Made by a program: the position numbers and the translations under genes
Shown: piece by piece, positions 6,970 through 15,349 of the stretch
Layout: each line of letters starts with the position of its first letter
Position numbering within the stretch: the stretch's first letter is position 1
Source: JAWOJB01 sp046484325
GTDB lineage: Bacteria > Actinomycetota > Acidimicrobiia > Spongiisociales > ZC4RG35
NCBI GenBank assembly: GCA_046484325.1
Contig: JAWOJB010000017.1
Span: forward strand, 1-62,894
Length of the DNA stretch: 62,894 nt
Direction of reading: 5' to 3'
Notes under the pieces: generated by a model
Databases searched by the model: none
What the model was told of the DNA's origin: nothing
Seen by the model: only the letters and a program-made list of their open reading frames with translations

Positions 6970-7029
6970 TCAGGTGATGAGCAAGATGATGATGATGATC
7001 AAGAGGAGTGTTCCCAATCCAATGTACAT
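6970..7029 (-). CDS. 19-residue hydrophobic peptide
   Basis: This is a tiny gene, MYIGLGTLLLIIIIILLIT, i.e. a single membrane helix with nothing else. It is supported by a strong ribosome site (GAAAGGAGAG) seven bases ahead of ATG 7029 and by its position directly after the 193-residue membrane-protein gene (stop at 7045), probably on the same transcript. Short MYxG-x-GTLLLI peptides of this kind recur in actinobacteria as far as I recall, with no known role. It is below the size limit of ordinary gene callers. Confidence 0.5.
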   Translation of the reverse strand: MYIGLGTLLLIIIIILLIT

Positions 7030-7044
7030 GCGACTCTCCTTTCT

Positions 7045-7626
7045 CTAGCGCACGTCCGCGGGGGCGCCGTGGACCACGTCGTCGTCGACCCGGCGGTTGA
7101 AGTTCTCCCCGATGCGTCCGCCGAGGTAGCCGCCGGCGAGGACCGCCACCGCGAACAGCACCATCAGGACGAGCGCATCGGCAGTGCGCACGTCGCGACG
7201 GATCGCCGAGTACCAATCCGGCAGCCCGACGGACCCAAAGGCGTTGTACTCGGCACCTGCCAGGCCGGCGAGCAAGGCAAACACCGCCGCCAGGAGCAGC
7301 AGCCACAAGCCTGCTCCCATGCCGTTGACCGCGCCGTCGAAGCGGGACATACGGCCCGTCACCCAACCCCCGAACAAGAAGGCCACGAAGACCACGATCA
7401 GGGCAACCACCGCTCCGGCGAGCGACAGCTCGAGAACCTCCCCTCCGACGTCGATCGTGTTGAGTTGGTAGGCGAGGCGGTTGGCACCTGCGGCGATCAG
7501 CGCAGCCAGGAAGGTGAGCAGGCCCAAGGAGGCCAGCATCCCTGAGAGAGATGCCGGGATGTCGGCGCCCCCATGTGTGCGGGCGGCGACACGCCGGGCG
7601 CGCGCCGTCTGTGTGTTGTCGGTCAC
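7045..7626 (-). CDS. Four-helix membrane protein of unknown function (193 aa)
   Basis: There are four predicted membrane helices (about residues 28-48, 65-88, 105-125 and 148-170), with a Gly-rich third helix and a final 'GYLGGRIGENFNRR' motif. No catalytic or transport signature was recognised. It starts at GTG 7626 with GAGGAGG seven bases upstream and a SigB-like promoter at 7659-7684, and probably shares its transcript with the 19-residue peptide that follows. An envelope stress role is inferred only from its promoter and neighbours. Confidence 0.7.
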   Translation of the reverse strand: MTDNTQTARARRVAARTHGGADIPASLSGMLASLGLLTFLAALIAAGANRLAYQLNTIDVGGEVLELSLAGAVVALIVVFVAFLFGGWVTGRMSRFDGAVNGMGAGLWLLLLAAVFALLAGLAGAEYNAFGSVGLPDWYSAIRRDVRTADALVLMVLFAVAVLAGGYLGGRIGENFNRRVDDDVVHGAPADVR

Positions 7627-7658
7627 GGTCGACCTCCTCTCGAATGACTGTCCGGTCG

Positions 7659-7684
7659 GTACCCGAACCTGCAGCCGGCAAAAC
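7659..7684 (-). promoter_or_regulatory. SigB/SigF-like promoter of the four-helix membrane protein
   Basis: On the minus strand: GTTT (7684-7681), 16 bases, GGGTAC (7664-7659). The predicted start near 7652 lies 26 bases before GTG 7626 and leaves the Shine-Dalgarno in the leader. Confidence 0.7.
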
Positions 7685-7715
7685 CTCCGACCACCCTGAG
7701 CGTTACTGTTGGGTG

Positions 7716-10109
7716 GTGGCCGCGGGCACGAACGGCTCGGAGCGCGACTTCATTCGGCAGGTTGTCCTTCGGCCGGGTCGCCGGCTGGTGCTCGTCACTT
7801 CGCTCGTTGGCGCCGCGCTGGCGGTTGCCGCGGTCCTCAATGCCTGGCAGAGCCACAACGAGCGGCTGGCCGCGGATCTCGAGCGACTCGACCGCGCCGC
7901 CGAGGACGGTGCGCTTCTCGCCGAGCGCTTCTTCGTGAGCCGTGTCGGCGTGCTTCAGGCGCTCGCCCAGACCCCGGCGGTGGTCTCAGGGGACCCCGCA
8001 ACGATGGCTTCCAGCTTGGAGCCGTTCGCCAGCGAGATCCTCGGGTTCGACGGTGGCGTCGGATGGATCGACCGCAACGGCATGCTGTGGGCAACGACCG
8101 AAGAACCCCATGGCCTGTCGATCTACCTGAGCGACAGGCCATACGTGAAAGAGGTGCTCAGCACCGGGACGCCCGTGGTGAGCGAAGTGCTGAGCGGAAG
8201 ACGGTCCGGCGAACCTTCCGTGATCGTGGCCGTTCCCACATTCGACTCCGAGGGGGACCAGACCGGTCTGCTCGTCGGTTCCGTCCTCATGGACGGCCTG
8301 CCCGCGCTGCTCCCCACCTTGCGGCCGCTGCGGGGCGAAGTGAACATCATCGACCGGGCAGGTCACCTCGTGTATGCAAACGGCCCGGTCGCCGAGCCTG
8401 CCCCCGCCCCCAATGGGGAGATCGCCTTCTCCGCCGTCGCCAAGCCCCTCGTTGGGGTTCGTGGCGTGGCGGGGACCCAGCACCGGGCGGTCGCCGCAGC
8501 TGAGGCTCCGACTCCCGGATGGACCATCGCCGTGGAGCGGCCCGCGGCGGAGCTGACGGCCTCGGCGCGGGGTCCCCTCGCCAGACAGCTGGCACTGGTC
8601 GGGTCCATCGTCCTCGTCGGGGGCATGGGAGCGTTCCTCACCGCTCGGCGCCTGGACCAACTCCAGGACGATCTCGTCGCTCACACCAGGGAACTGGCTT
8701 CCCTCGAGTCGCTCACCGCCGCCCTGGCGACTGCCGACACCCCCGACGCCATCGCCGAGGCCGTTGCCACGCTCGCACCGGAAGTGTTCGGGGGTCACGC
8801 CGTCGCGCTGGCACCCGTCGCCCCCGAAGCGGAGTCCGAGGGCGGAGGTGTGCTGCTGGTCCAGGGCGCCGAGACGCTGTCCGCCCACGAGCGAGCACTC
8901 GTGGGCAGCGTGGATGACGTCGTCGCCCAGGCACTCGAACGGTCACAGCTCCACGAACTGGAGAAGGCGGCGCGCTTGGATGCAGAGAAGCTTGGGCTCC
9001 TGACTGCTGAGCTGGCGCGATGCGCCACCCGGGCTTCGGTGATCGAGGTCGTCAACCGGACGGGGGCGATAATCACCAGGGCAGCCTCGGTTGCTCTGGT
9101 GTTGCGCAACGCGACCGGAGACCTCGAGATCGCGGGGATACCGGGGACGGCCATCCCTGTGGAACTCATCACCCGGCGCGACGGTCCATCCGCCGACGTG
9201 ATGAGTCGGCAAAGGCTGGTGACGATCATCGATAGCAGCGCTGGGTCGTGGGCGGTCGCTCCTCTCGGCGACGAGCGAGCCATCGGTGCCCTCTGGCTCT
9301 CTTTCGCGTCCGGGGACACTCCCAGCGAACGCGAGCTGGCTCTGATCGATACGGCTGCTCGATCGATCTCGGACGCCTTCGAGGTCGCGACCTCCTATGA
9401 AAGGGAGCACTCCGTGGCGACCACGCTACAGAACGCCTTGCGGCCGATGAAGTTCCCCGAGGTGCCGGGCTGGGCGTTCTCGGGCGCCTACCGCGCTGGG
9501 GAAGGCGGGGTCATCGGTGGCGACTGGTACGACGTCGTCGCGTTGCCGGGCGACCGACTGTTGGTGGCGGTGGGTGACGTCGCCGGCCGCGGGCTGCGGG
9601 CGGCCAGCACCATGGGCATGCTTCGGGCGGCCATCAGGGCCTACGCGTTCACCGGCGACGAACCGGCGGCGATCCTTCATGCTGCGGACAACCTGTTGAG
9701 CCAGGGACTCGAGGACGAGATGGCGACGGTGTTCCTGGCGCTTCTTGGTGCGGGTGACGGCGACGTCGTGTTCAGTTCCGCCGGGCATCCGCCCCCGCTG
9801 ATCGGGGCCGGGGAGTCCCTCGAGAATCTCGCTACGACTCCCGATCCGCCACTCGGGATCTTCATAGCCCCGTCGCGAACACGAACAGAGGGCAGATCCA
9901 CACTCCGTCCCGGTGACGCCCTGGTGATGTACACGGACGGAGTGATCGAGCGGAGGGGCGAGGCTCTCGCTGCCGGCATGAGCAAACTCGCCGTCTCCGC
10001 CCGGGATCGCTACCCGGACATGGAGGCCGAGGCTCTCCTCGGAGAGGTATTGGATCGCGCCCCCTCCGAGGACGACGCGGTGATCCTCACGATCTTCCGC
10101 TCGTCCTGA
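7716..10109 (+). CDS. Membrane sensor PP2C phosphatase: dCache - GAF - GAF - SpoIIE (about 797 aa)
   Basis: A first membrane helix (residues 18-40) and a second near 290 enclose an extracytoplasmic sensing domain of the Cache type (WIDRNGMLWATTEE, VLSGRRSGEPSVIVAVP). Two GAF-like domains follow (about 325-420 and 430-570). The C-terminal ~200 residues are a SpoIIE/RsbU PP2C phosphatase with 'GGDWYDVVALPGDR', 'VAVGDVAGRGLRAA' and 'MYTDGVIERRG', which carry the metal-binding aspartates. Such enzymes dephosphorylate STAS antagonists in response to an outside signal and so release a sigma factor. GTG 7713 or 7716 is the likely start; longer frames overlap the divergent promoter at 7659-7684. Confidence 0.9.
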   Translation: MAAGTNGSERDFIRQVVLRPGRRLVLVTSLVGAALAVAAVLNAWQSHNERLAADLERLDRAAEDGALLAERFFVSRVGVLQALAQTPAVVSGDPATMASSLEPFASEILGFDGGVGWIDRNGMLWATTEEPHGLSIYLSDRPYVKEVLSTGTPVVSEVLSGRRSGEPSVIVAVPTFDSEGDQTGLLVGSVLMDGLPALLPTLRPLRGEVNIIDRAGHLVYANGPVAEPAPAPNGEIAFSAVAKPLVGVRGVAGTQHRAVAAAEAPTPGWTIAVERPAAELTASARGPLARQLALVGSIVLVGGMGAFLTARRLDQLQDDLVAHTRELASLESLTAALATADTPDAIAEAVATLAPEVFGGHAVALAPVAPEAESEGGGVLLVQGAETLSAHERALVGSVDDVVAQALERSQLHELEKAARLDAEKLGLLTAELARCATRASVIEVVNRTGAIITRAASVALVLRNATGDLEIAGIPGTAIPVELITRRDGPSADVMSRQRLVTIIDSSAGSWAVAPLGDERAIGALWLSFASGDTPSERELALIDTAARSISDAFEVATSYEREHSVATTLQNALRPMKFPEVPGWAFSGAYRAGEGGVIGGDWYDVVALPGDRLLVAVGDVAGRGLRAASTMGMLRAAIRAYAFTGDEPAAILHAADNLLSQGLEDEMATVFLALLGAGDGDVVFSSAGHPPPLIGAGESLENLATTPDPPLGIFIAPSRTRTEGRSTLRPGDALVMYTDGVIERRGEALAAGMSKLAVSARDRYPDMEAEALLGEVLDRAPSEDDAVILTIFRSS

Positions 10110-10114
10110 CTCGC

Positions 10115-10378
10115 TTAGGGAGCAAGAGTCGGCTCGGTCGGCAACTCACCGACGTCATCACCCGGGGCCACCGTCTCGGTGGGAGTGCCGGAGTCGTCCG
10201 GGACGGTCGTGCCGGCCGCCCCACCGTTGTCGTTCATCGCGAACAACCAAATGGCGAGGAAGATCACCCCGGCGAGCAGGATCGCAGCCAGCACCACGCC
10301 GGCAGAACTGCTGCTTTCAGGGGTCACGATCACCTCACGGACCTCGCGCTCGCTCGTCGTTCTACGCTCGTCAGTCAT
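10115..10378 (-). CDS. Single-pass membrane protein with Thr/Pro/Asp-rich tail (87 aa)
   Basis: A short charged N-terminus (residues 1-25) precedes one membrane helix (about 28-50, 'VVLAAILLAGVIFLAIWLF') and an outward-facing tail rich in Thr, Pro and Asp, as in cell-surface linkers. No domain is recognised. It starts at ATG 10378 after AAGGAGGAG, under a SigB-like promoter at 10410-10435. Its end lies five bases from the end of the convergent phosphatase gene. It probably belongs to the envelope-stress group. Confidence 0.65.
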   Translation of the reverse strand: MTDERRTTSEREVREVIVTPESSSSAGVVLAAILLAGVIFLAIWLFAMNDNGGAAGTTVPDDSGTPTETVAPGDDVGELPTEPTLAP

Positions 10379-10409
10379 ATCGTTCTCCTCCTTCGGTCGT
10401 GGGACGTGA

Positions 10410-10435
10410 CTACCCCGTCGTCCCCGTCCGCAAAC
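10410..10435 (-). promoter_or_regulatory. SigB/SigF-like promoter of the 87-aa membrane protein
   Basis: On the minus strand: GTTT (10435-10432), 16 bases, GGGTAG (10415-10410). The -10 element ends in G rather than C. It lies eight bases from the divergent mgtC promoter. Confidence 0.6.
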
Positions 10436-10442
10436 CTCTCCG

Positions 10443-10469
10443 GTTTGACACCAGGTCCGTGCTGGGTAC
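10443..10469 (+). promoter_or_regulatory. SigB/SigF-like promoter of the MgtC-family gene
   Basis: GTTT (10443-10446), 17 bases, GGGTAC (10464-10469). The predicted start near 10476 gives a leader of about 69 bases. The spacer is one base longer than in the other copies. Confidence 0.6.
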
Positions 10470-10544
10470 TTAGCGGTAGACGGGCAACGGGGATCCACCC
10501 ATGGCCCGACCGGTTGTTCTCTGGAGACGAAGGAGGCTGTCGGG

Positions 10545-11216
10545 ATGGCTGTCGGGATGATGGAGATCGTCGCCCGGGTAGCGATTGCGGGCATGCTCGG
10601 CGCCCTGGTCGGGTTCGAACGGGAGAGCACCGGCCAGGCCGCCGGTGTCCGCACCCATGCTCTGGTCGCATTGGGCGCATGCCTGTTCACCATCGTCGGA
10701 GCCGAGGCCTTCGGGCCGGACGCCGATGCCAGCAGGGTCGCTGCTCAGGTCGTCACCGGCATCGGATTCGTCGGCGCCGGGGCCATCCTTCGCAACGGTA
10801 TGAGCGTCCGCGGGCTGACGACCGCGGCAACCCTCTGGGTGAGCGCCGCCCTGGGGCTCGCTGCCGGGGCCGGAGCGTACGCGGTGGCCGGGATCGGAGG
10901 CGGCGCCGTTCTCGCTTTCATCCTCGGTCTCCGGTTCTTCAAGCCGCTCGCGACCTGGGGCTCGGGGTTCGTCATCAGGATGGATTACGAGGTGGGGCAC
11001 GGTACGCTCGGTCCCTTGCTGAACGGGCTGCAGCGGGCCGGAGCGAGGATCATCGACCTCGACATCCGCGATGACGAGGAGCAACGGCCGCCCATCCGCC
11101 ACGTCGAGGTACTGGCCGTGACCGATCAGGACCAGCTCGAGGGACTCGTCACCACCCTCGGTTCGCGGTCGGAAGTCCGCGAGGCGATGTTCGAACCAGC
11201 CCACGACAGGGTCTGA
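10545..11216 (+). CDS. MgtC/SapB-family membrane protein (223 aa)
   Basis: The N-terminal ~145 residues carry the MgtC fold with its conserved pieces: 'GALVGFERES', 'GVRTHALVALGAC', 'VVTGIGFVGAGAIL' and 'VRGLTTAATLWVSAALGLAAG', spread over four to five membrane helices. A C-terminal cytoplasmic part (about 150-223) looks ACT-like. MgtC proteins help cells survive low magnesium or acid and can modulate the F-type ATPase; they are not proven Mg transporters. ATG 10545 follows GAAGGAGG. The SigB-like promoter upstream places it in the local stress group. Confidence 0.88.
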   Translation: MAVGMMEIVARVAIAGMLGALVGFERESTGQAAGVRTHALVALGACLFTIVGAEAFGPDADASRVAAQVVTGIGFVGAGAILRNGMSVRGLTTAATLWVSAALGLAAGAGAYAVAGIGGGAVLAFILGLRFFKPLATWGSGFVIRMDYEVGHGTLGPLLNGLQRAGARIIDLDIRDDEEQRPPIRHVEVLAVTDQDQLEGLVTTLGSRSEVREAMFEPAHDRV

Positions 11217-11259
11217 GCGAGGCCTGCCGGGATAGGCTGGACTCCGGAGGGAAATCCAC

Positions 11260-12906
11260 GTGCCGGGTGACCGCTTCATCGAACTTGCCACCCACGAAGG
11301 CAAGCGCGTGCTCGATGCCTTGTTCAAGCACGCCAACGAAGCCGTCACGCTGCAGGAGCACTCCGGGCGGCTGCTCTACGCCAACGACAGGGCGGCCTCG
11401 TTGGTGGGTTTCGACACTGCAGAAGAGATGCTCGCCGCCTCGCAGGCCGACCTCGTAGGCCGATTCGAACTGGTCGACGCCTCGGGGACCGAACTCGCAC
11501 CGGACGCCCTCCCCGGCCGCCGCGTCCTGGCCGGCGAGCCGTTCGTCGAGGAGGTTGTCGGGTATCGGCTCAAGGGATCCCTCCGTCCTCGCTGGTCACG
11601 AGTCCACGCCAGCCCCGTGAAGAACGACGCGGGCGAGGTAGTGATGGCGATCAACTTCTTCCTGGACATCACCGACCAGATCAGGCGCGAGGAGATCGAG
11701 CGGCTGACGTCCACCGCCCACGAAGTCCTCGGGTCCTCCCTCGACCGTACCGAGAACCTCGAGGCGTTGTTGGGGCTCGTCGTTCCCGGCATCGGGAGCC
11801 TGTGCAGCGTGCACGTGCTGGAGGGCGAAGACCTTCTGTTCGCCGCAGGCGCCGTCGGCGATGGGTGTGGCGTGTCGATGATCGAGCCAGGTGCGGGAGC
11901 CGAGGCGGCCACTTCGGCGTTCCACCGTCGCGTGGTTGCCTCGCGCAAGACCGAACTCCTCACCCGGCCCGACCCCGAACTCACCCATCTGACCGGCATG
12001 ATCGAGGAGCCCTTCCAGATCCCACCCATCGGCACGGCGGTCGGGATTCCTCTCATCGCTCCCGGCGGACCGCTGGGAGTCTTGACGGTGGGCAGGGCCG
12101 ACAAGGATGGGCCTTTCGACGAGGCAGACGTCGACCTGCTGCAGGCGATCGGCGAGCGAGCGGTCATCGGTCTCGAGAACGCTCGCCTCTACCAGGAGCA
12201 GCACCACATCGCTCAAACGCTGCAGCGGGGGTTGATGCCACGCACCCTGCCGCAGATCCCGGGTTTGGAGCTGGCCGCGCGTTACCGGCCGCTGACCGAG
12301 CTCTCCACCATCGGAGGCGACTTCTTCGACGTTGTTGCCCTGCCGGGGGGTGGATGCGCGGTGCTGGTCGGGGACATCGCCGGCAAAGGCATCGAGGCCG
12401 CCGCCGCCGTTGGGATGGCCCGGCATACGCTCCGTTCCATCGTGGCCCTCGACCCCCGGCCGCTGACCGTCTTCGAACGGTTCAACGCGGCCCTCAGGGA
12501 TGAGCACCCGGACAGGCTCTGCACTCTCGCCTACCTGCGGTTCACTCGGGAAGGGGCGGGTTTCCTCGTGCAGGTGGCACTGGCAGGCCACCCTCCGCCG
12601 CTGCTCCTCGACGTGGACGGGGTCACCGCCTTGCTCGGCCGCCCTGCCCCTCCGGTAGGCGCGGTCACCCTGCTCGAGCCGTTCGAGTTCGAACGGCTCG
12701 TGGTCCCGGGCGACCTGGTCGTGGTGTACACCGACGGGTACACCCTGCCGGACAAGGCGCCGGTCGACAGCGCACGGAGTGCGATCGAGGGAAGGAGCTT
12801 TCGGAGCGCCGAGTCGGCCCTGTCGAACATGATGGCGATCCTCCAGGAGCATCCGAGCCAGATCCGGGACGACGTCGCCCTGGTTGCGATCCGAGTCGGC
12901 GTCTAG
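11260..12906 (+). CDS. PAS - GAF - PP2C (SpoIIE-type) phosphatase (548 aa)
   Basis: There are no membrane segments. A PAS domain covers about residues 18-145 ('EAVTLQEHSGRLLYANDRAA', ending 'MAINFFLDITDQIRREE'), a GAF domain about 160-310 and a PP2C/SpoIIE domain about 325-548 with 'GGDFFDVVALPGGG', 'VLVGDIAGKGIEAA' and 'VVYTDGYTLPDK'. It is thus a cytoplasmic counterpart of the membrane phosphatase at 7716-10109 and should also act on phosphorylated STAS antagonists. GTG 11260 follows CCGGAGGG. It is 43 bases behind mgtC and may be co-transcribed with it. Confidence 0.9.
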   Translation: MPGDRFIELATHEGKRVLDALFKHANEAVTLQEHSGRLLYANDRAASLVGFDTAEEMLAASQADLVGRFELVDASGTELAPDALPGRRVLAGEPFVEEVVGYRLKGSLRPRWSRVHASPVKNDAGEVVMAINFFLDITDQIRREEIERLTSTAHEVLGSSLDRTENLEALLGLVVPGIGSLCSVHVLEGEDLLFAAGAVGDGCGVSMIEPGAGAEAATSAFHRRVVASRKTELLTRPDPELTHLTGMIEEPFQIPPIGTAVGIPLIAPGGPLGVLTVGRADKDGPFDEADVDLLQAIGERAVIGLENARLYQEQHHIAQTLQRGLMPRTLPQIPGLELAARYRPLTELSTIGGDFFDVVALPGGGCAVLVGDIAGKGIEAAAAVGMARHTLRSIVALDPRPLTVFERFNAALRDEHPDRLCTLAYLRFTREGAGFLVQVALAGHPPPLLLDVDGVTALLGRPAPPVGAVTLLEPFEFERLVVPGDLVVVYTDGYTLPDKAPVDSARSAIEGRSFRSAESALSNMMAILQEHPSQIRDDVALVAIRVGV

Positions 12907-12926
12907 GCCTTTCCACGCTCGGGTAC
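12901..12926 (+). promoter_or_regulatory. SigB/SigF-like promoter at the end of the PAS-GAF-PP2C gene
   Basis: GTCT (12901-12904), 16 bases, GGGTAC (12921-12926); it overlaps the stop codon of the phosphatase gene. The predicted start near 12933 is just ahead of a 29-codon ORF (12940) and the broken amidohydrolase. The upstream element fits GNNT but not GTTT. Confidence 0.5.
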
Positions 12927-12939
12927 CCACCCGGCGTCC

Positions 12940-13029
12940 ATGAAGAACGCCCGGTTCCCGCTGTCCGTTCACGCCGTCGCCTGCCGCTGGGGCGCGACCC
13001 GTGCTGAGGTGAGAGCACGGCCGGCGTGA
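12940..13029 (+). CDS. Possible 29-codon leader ORF
   Basis: ATG 12940 lies about seven bases after the predicted transcript start. The frame runs 29 codons (MKNARFPLSVHAVACRW at its start), and its TGA overlaps the GTG of the amidohydrolase pseudogene (GTGA). The overlap and promoter spacing are the only support. It may be a coupled leader peptide, part of the decayed gene, or chance. Confidence 0.2.
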   Translation: MKNARFPLSVHAVACRWGATRAEVRARPA

Positions 13030-13757
13030 CGTCCATCGCCCCGACGGCGGGTCCCCCGTACCGCTCGATCGAGCCACCCGGGCCGATCGTCGGCACGGCC
13101 ATCCACGCCGGGCACAAGCTGCGTCCCGAGGTGGCCGGCTGCATCGCGTTGAGCGATTCCCAGCGGCTCCGCGAGGAGGACCCCTACACGGATCGCCCTG
13201 ACCGTCCCGTTCTCCACCGCTGACGGTGAATCGATCGCGGTTCGAGGTGGACATCAACCGGCGGCGGGGACGAGGCCGTGTACCTGGAACCGGATCAGGC
13301 CTGGGGCTTGGACGTGTGGGCTGGACCTCCGTCACCCTCGCTGGTCGCCGGATCGTTGGCCGTGTACGACGGGTTCTACCGGCACCTCGAGAGCGTCCTC
13401 GACCGCGCCGCTGCGAACGGCAGATTGGTCGTGCTCGACCTGCACTCGTACAACCACCTACGCGATGGGCCGGACTCGGTTCCCGCCGACCCAGACGGCA
13501 ATCCCGATGTGAATCTGGGTACCGGGACCGTCGATCGAGGTTTGGAGGGGCGTGATCGACCGCTTCGCCACCGATCTGATGTCCGCCTTGCCCGATGGCA
13601 GCACCTTCGGTGAGAACGTGCGGTTTCGCGGGGGTCATCTCTCCCGCTGGGTCGACGAGCAATACCGTGGCGTCGGCTGTGCGCTGGCCCTCGAGCGCAA
13701 GGTGGGGCTGCGGGCGGAGTACTCCGAGCTGCCAACGCCCAGCTCGCGACCGTCTGA
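13026..13757 (+). pseudogene. N-formylglutamate amidohydrolase family gene with several frameshifts
   Basis: Joining frames restores the family almost from end to end: 'PIVGTAIHAGHKLRPEVAG' with the metal-site histidines, 'REEDPYTDR', 'VNRSRFEVDINRRR', 'EAVYLEPDQAWGLDVW', 'VVLDLHSYNHLRDGPD', 'NPDVNLGTGTVDR', 'GVIDRFATDLMSALPDG', 'RFRGGHLSRWV' and a likely natural end 'AANAQLATV' with TGA at 13755-13757. At least three or four frame changes separate these blocks, so no full enzyme can be made. Intact relatives hydrolyse N-formylglutamate or related amides. Neighbouring genes have no such errors, which favours real decay. Confidence 0.75.
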
Positions 13758-13795
13758 TCGGTGCGGGCCCGACTCGGCGGCGAGAAGACCGACGC

Positions 13796-15349
13796 TCAGG
13801 AGGCGGTCGAGAACGCGTCCTCGACCTGCGAGCCGGCGTGTTTGCCTGTGGTCCGACGCGTTCTGGTGGCCCCGGCCATCACCCTGGTCCTGATCAAGGT
13901 CCATGCCACCACCAGGAATCCCCCGGCGAGGATCGCCAGGCCCCCCACCGCCTGGGCGCTGGGGGACTCGGCACGGAAGGAGACGTCCTGCAGGCCGGCG
14001 ATGCCGTGTGTTGCCGGGATCAGGTAGGACACGAGCCGCACCGCCGGGTGCAGGCGATCGAGGGGGGTGACGAAGCCGCTGAAGAAGATGGCGACGAGGA
14101 GCATGATCATGGCGTACTGCACGGCTTCGCTCTCGGTCCGGGCGATCGCCGAGACCACGAACCCTGCACCAAGCGCTGCGAGCAGCACGAGGAACACCAC
14201 GGCCGAGTACCACCACCAGGAGCCGGCGAGGTCGAAGCCGAGCACGGCCACGGCTCCGACCGTCAGCCCGGTGGCGACCAGTGCCCCCAGGAGCGAGTAG
14301 GCGAGGTACTTGCCGATGAGCGCCTCGCCCCCCGAGAGCGGAGAGACCCTGAACAGCTCGACGGTGCCCAGGGTGCGCTCGCGGACGAGGGAGAGAGCGG
14401 CGAATGTGAGTGCAAGGTGCTGGACCAGGAGGACCACGACGCCGGGTACGTAGAAGTCGGAGTAGGGCACCGAGACGCCACGGAAGTTCTCGGTCTTCGC
14501 CACGAACGGACTCACCAGCACCTCCGGCGAGATCTCCTTGGCGAGGCGCACGTCCGCTTCGAGTTGAGCGAGGTCCTCCTGCATCCGGGAGACGATCTCG
14601 GTCGACTCTTCGCGCGAGGTCTCCCCCCGCTCGAGGCGAGCGGAGTCTTCTTCGACCCGCTTCAGCCGTTCCGAAACCCCGGTCCCGCCGGTCCGGGCCA
14701 GCACGGTCTCGGATGCAGAGGTCGTGGAGCGGAGCGTGGCGAGGCTCCCTCGAAGCGCAGCCCGGTCGCCACCGTCGAGCTCGTCGCCGCGGTCCAGCGC
14801 AGTGGACATCGAATCGAGGGCACGACGCGCGACCGTCAACGGATCTTCGAAGTCGTCGGCGTCAGCCTGCCGCTGCGCGATGACCTGTTCGAGGATCTCG
14901 CGGTTCACCTCGTCGACCGCTGAGTCGGCTGCCAAGACGAGCATCGACCGCTCGAACGGGTCGAGCACATCGTGGTAGATGCCGATCTCGGCATGCTGGC
15001 TGTCGCGGATCAGGGCGGCCGCGTCGGCGGGGATCACGACCAGTACGTCGGCGGATCCTTCAGCGAGCCGGTTTCGCGCGTGGGACTCGCTCGTGGTGGT
15101 CTCGACGAGGTCGATGCGGCCACCGATTCGCTCTGCGAGCGCCGCGCCATCGTCCGCCATCGTTTCGGGAACCACGAGCACCGTGCGAAGGGCGGGCGGA
15201 TTGGGCGCGAACCCGGCACCGAAGATCAAGAGGATCAGGAAAGGCCCCAGCACGAGGGTGAGGAGAATGCGAGGTTGACGCATCACCTCGAAGAGATCCT
15301 TGCGGAGGAACGCCGCCACGCGGACGACTCTTGGGCCGCGCTCAGACAA
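13796..15349 (-). CDS. ABC-2 type permease with large extracytoplasmic domain (517 aa)
   Basis: One membrane helix near residues 28-48 ('ILLTLVLGPFLILLIFGAG') is followed by a soluble, helix-rich extracytoplasmic part (about 50-300) and then five or six C-terminal helices with the ABC-2 pattern 'LVRERTLGTVELFRVSPL' and 'GFVTPLDRLHPAVRLVSYLIP'. This is the YhgE/ABC2_membrane_3-like layout of drug or lipid exporters. Its ATG overlaps the end of the ATPase gene by 8 bases, so the pair forms one transporter. The substrate is unknown. The operon is preceded by a SigB-like promoter at 16342-16367. Confidence 0.88.
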   Translation of the reverse strand: MSERGPRVVRVAAFLRKDLFEVMRQPRILLTLVLGPFLILLIFGAGFAPNPPALRTVLVVPETMADDGAALAERIGGRIDLVETTTSESHARNRLAEGSADVLVVIPADAAALIRDSQHAEIGIYHDVLDPFERSMLVLAADSAVDEVNREILEQVIAQRQADADDFEDPLTVARRALDSMSTALDRGDELDGGDRAALRGSLATLRSTTSASETVLARTGGTGVSERLKRVEEDSARLERGETSREESTEIVSRMQEDLAQLEADVRLAKEISPEVLVSPFVAKTENFRGVSVPYSDFYVPGVVVLLVQHLALTFAALSLVRERTLGTVELFRVSPLSGGEALIGKYLAYSLLGALVATGLTVGAVAVLGFDLAGSWWWYSAVVFLVLLAALGAGFVVSAIARTESEAVQYAMIMLLVAIFFSGFVTPLDRLHPAVRLVSYLIPATHGIAGLQDVSFRAESPSAQAVGGLAILAGGFLVVAWTLIRTRVMAGATRTRRTTGKHAGSQVEDAFSTAS

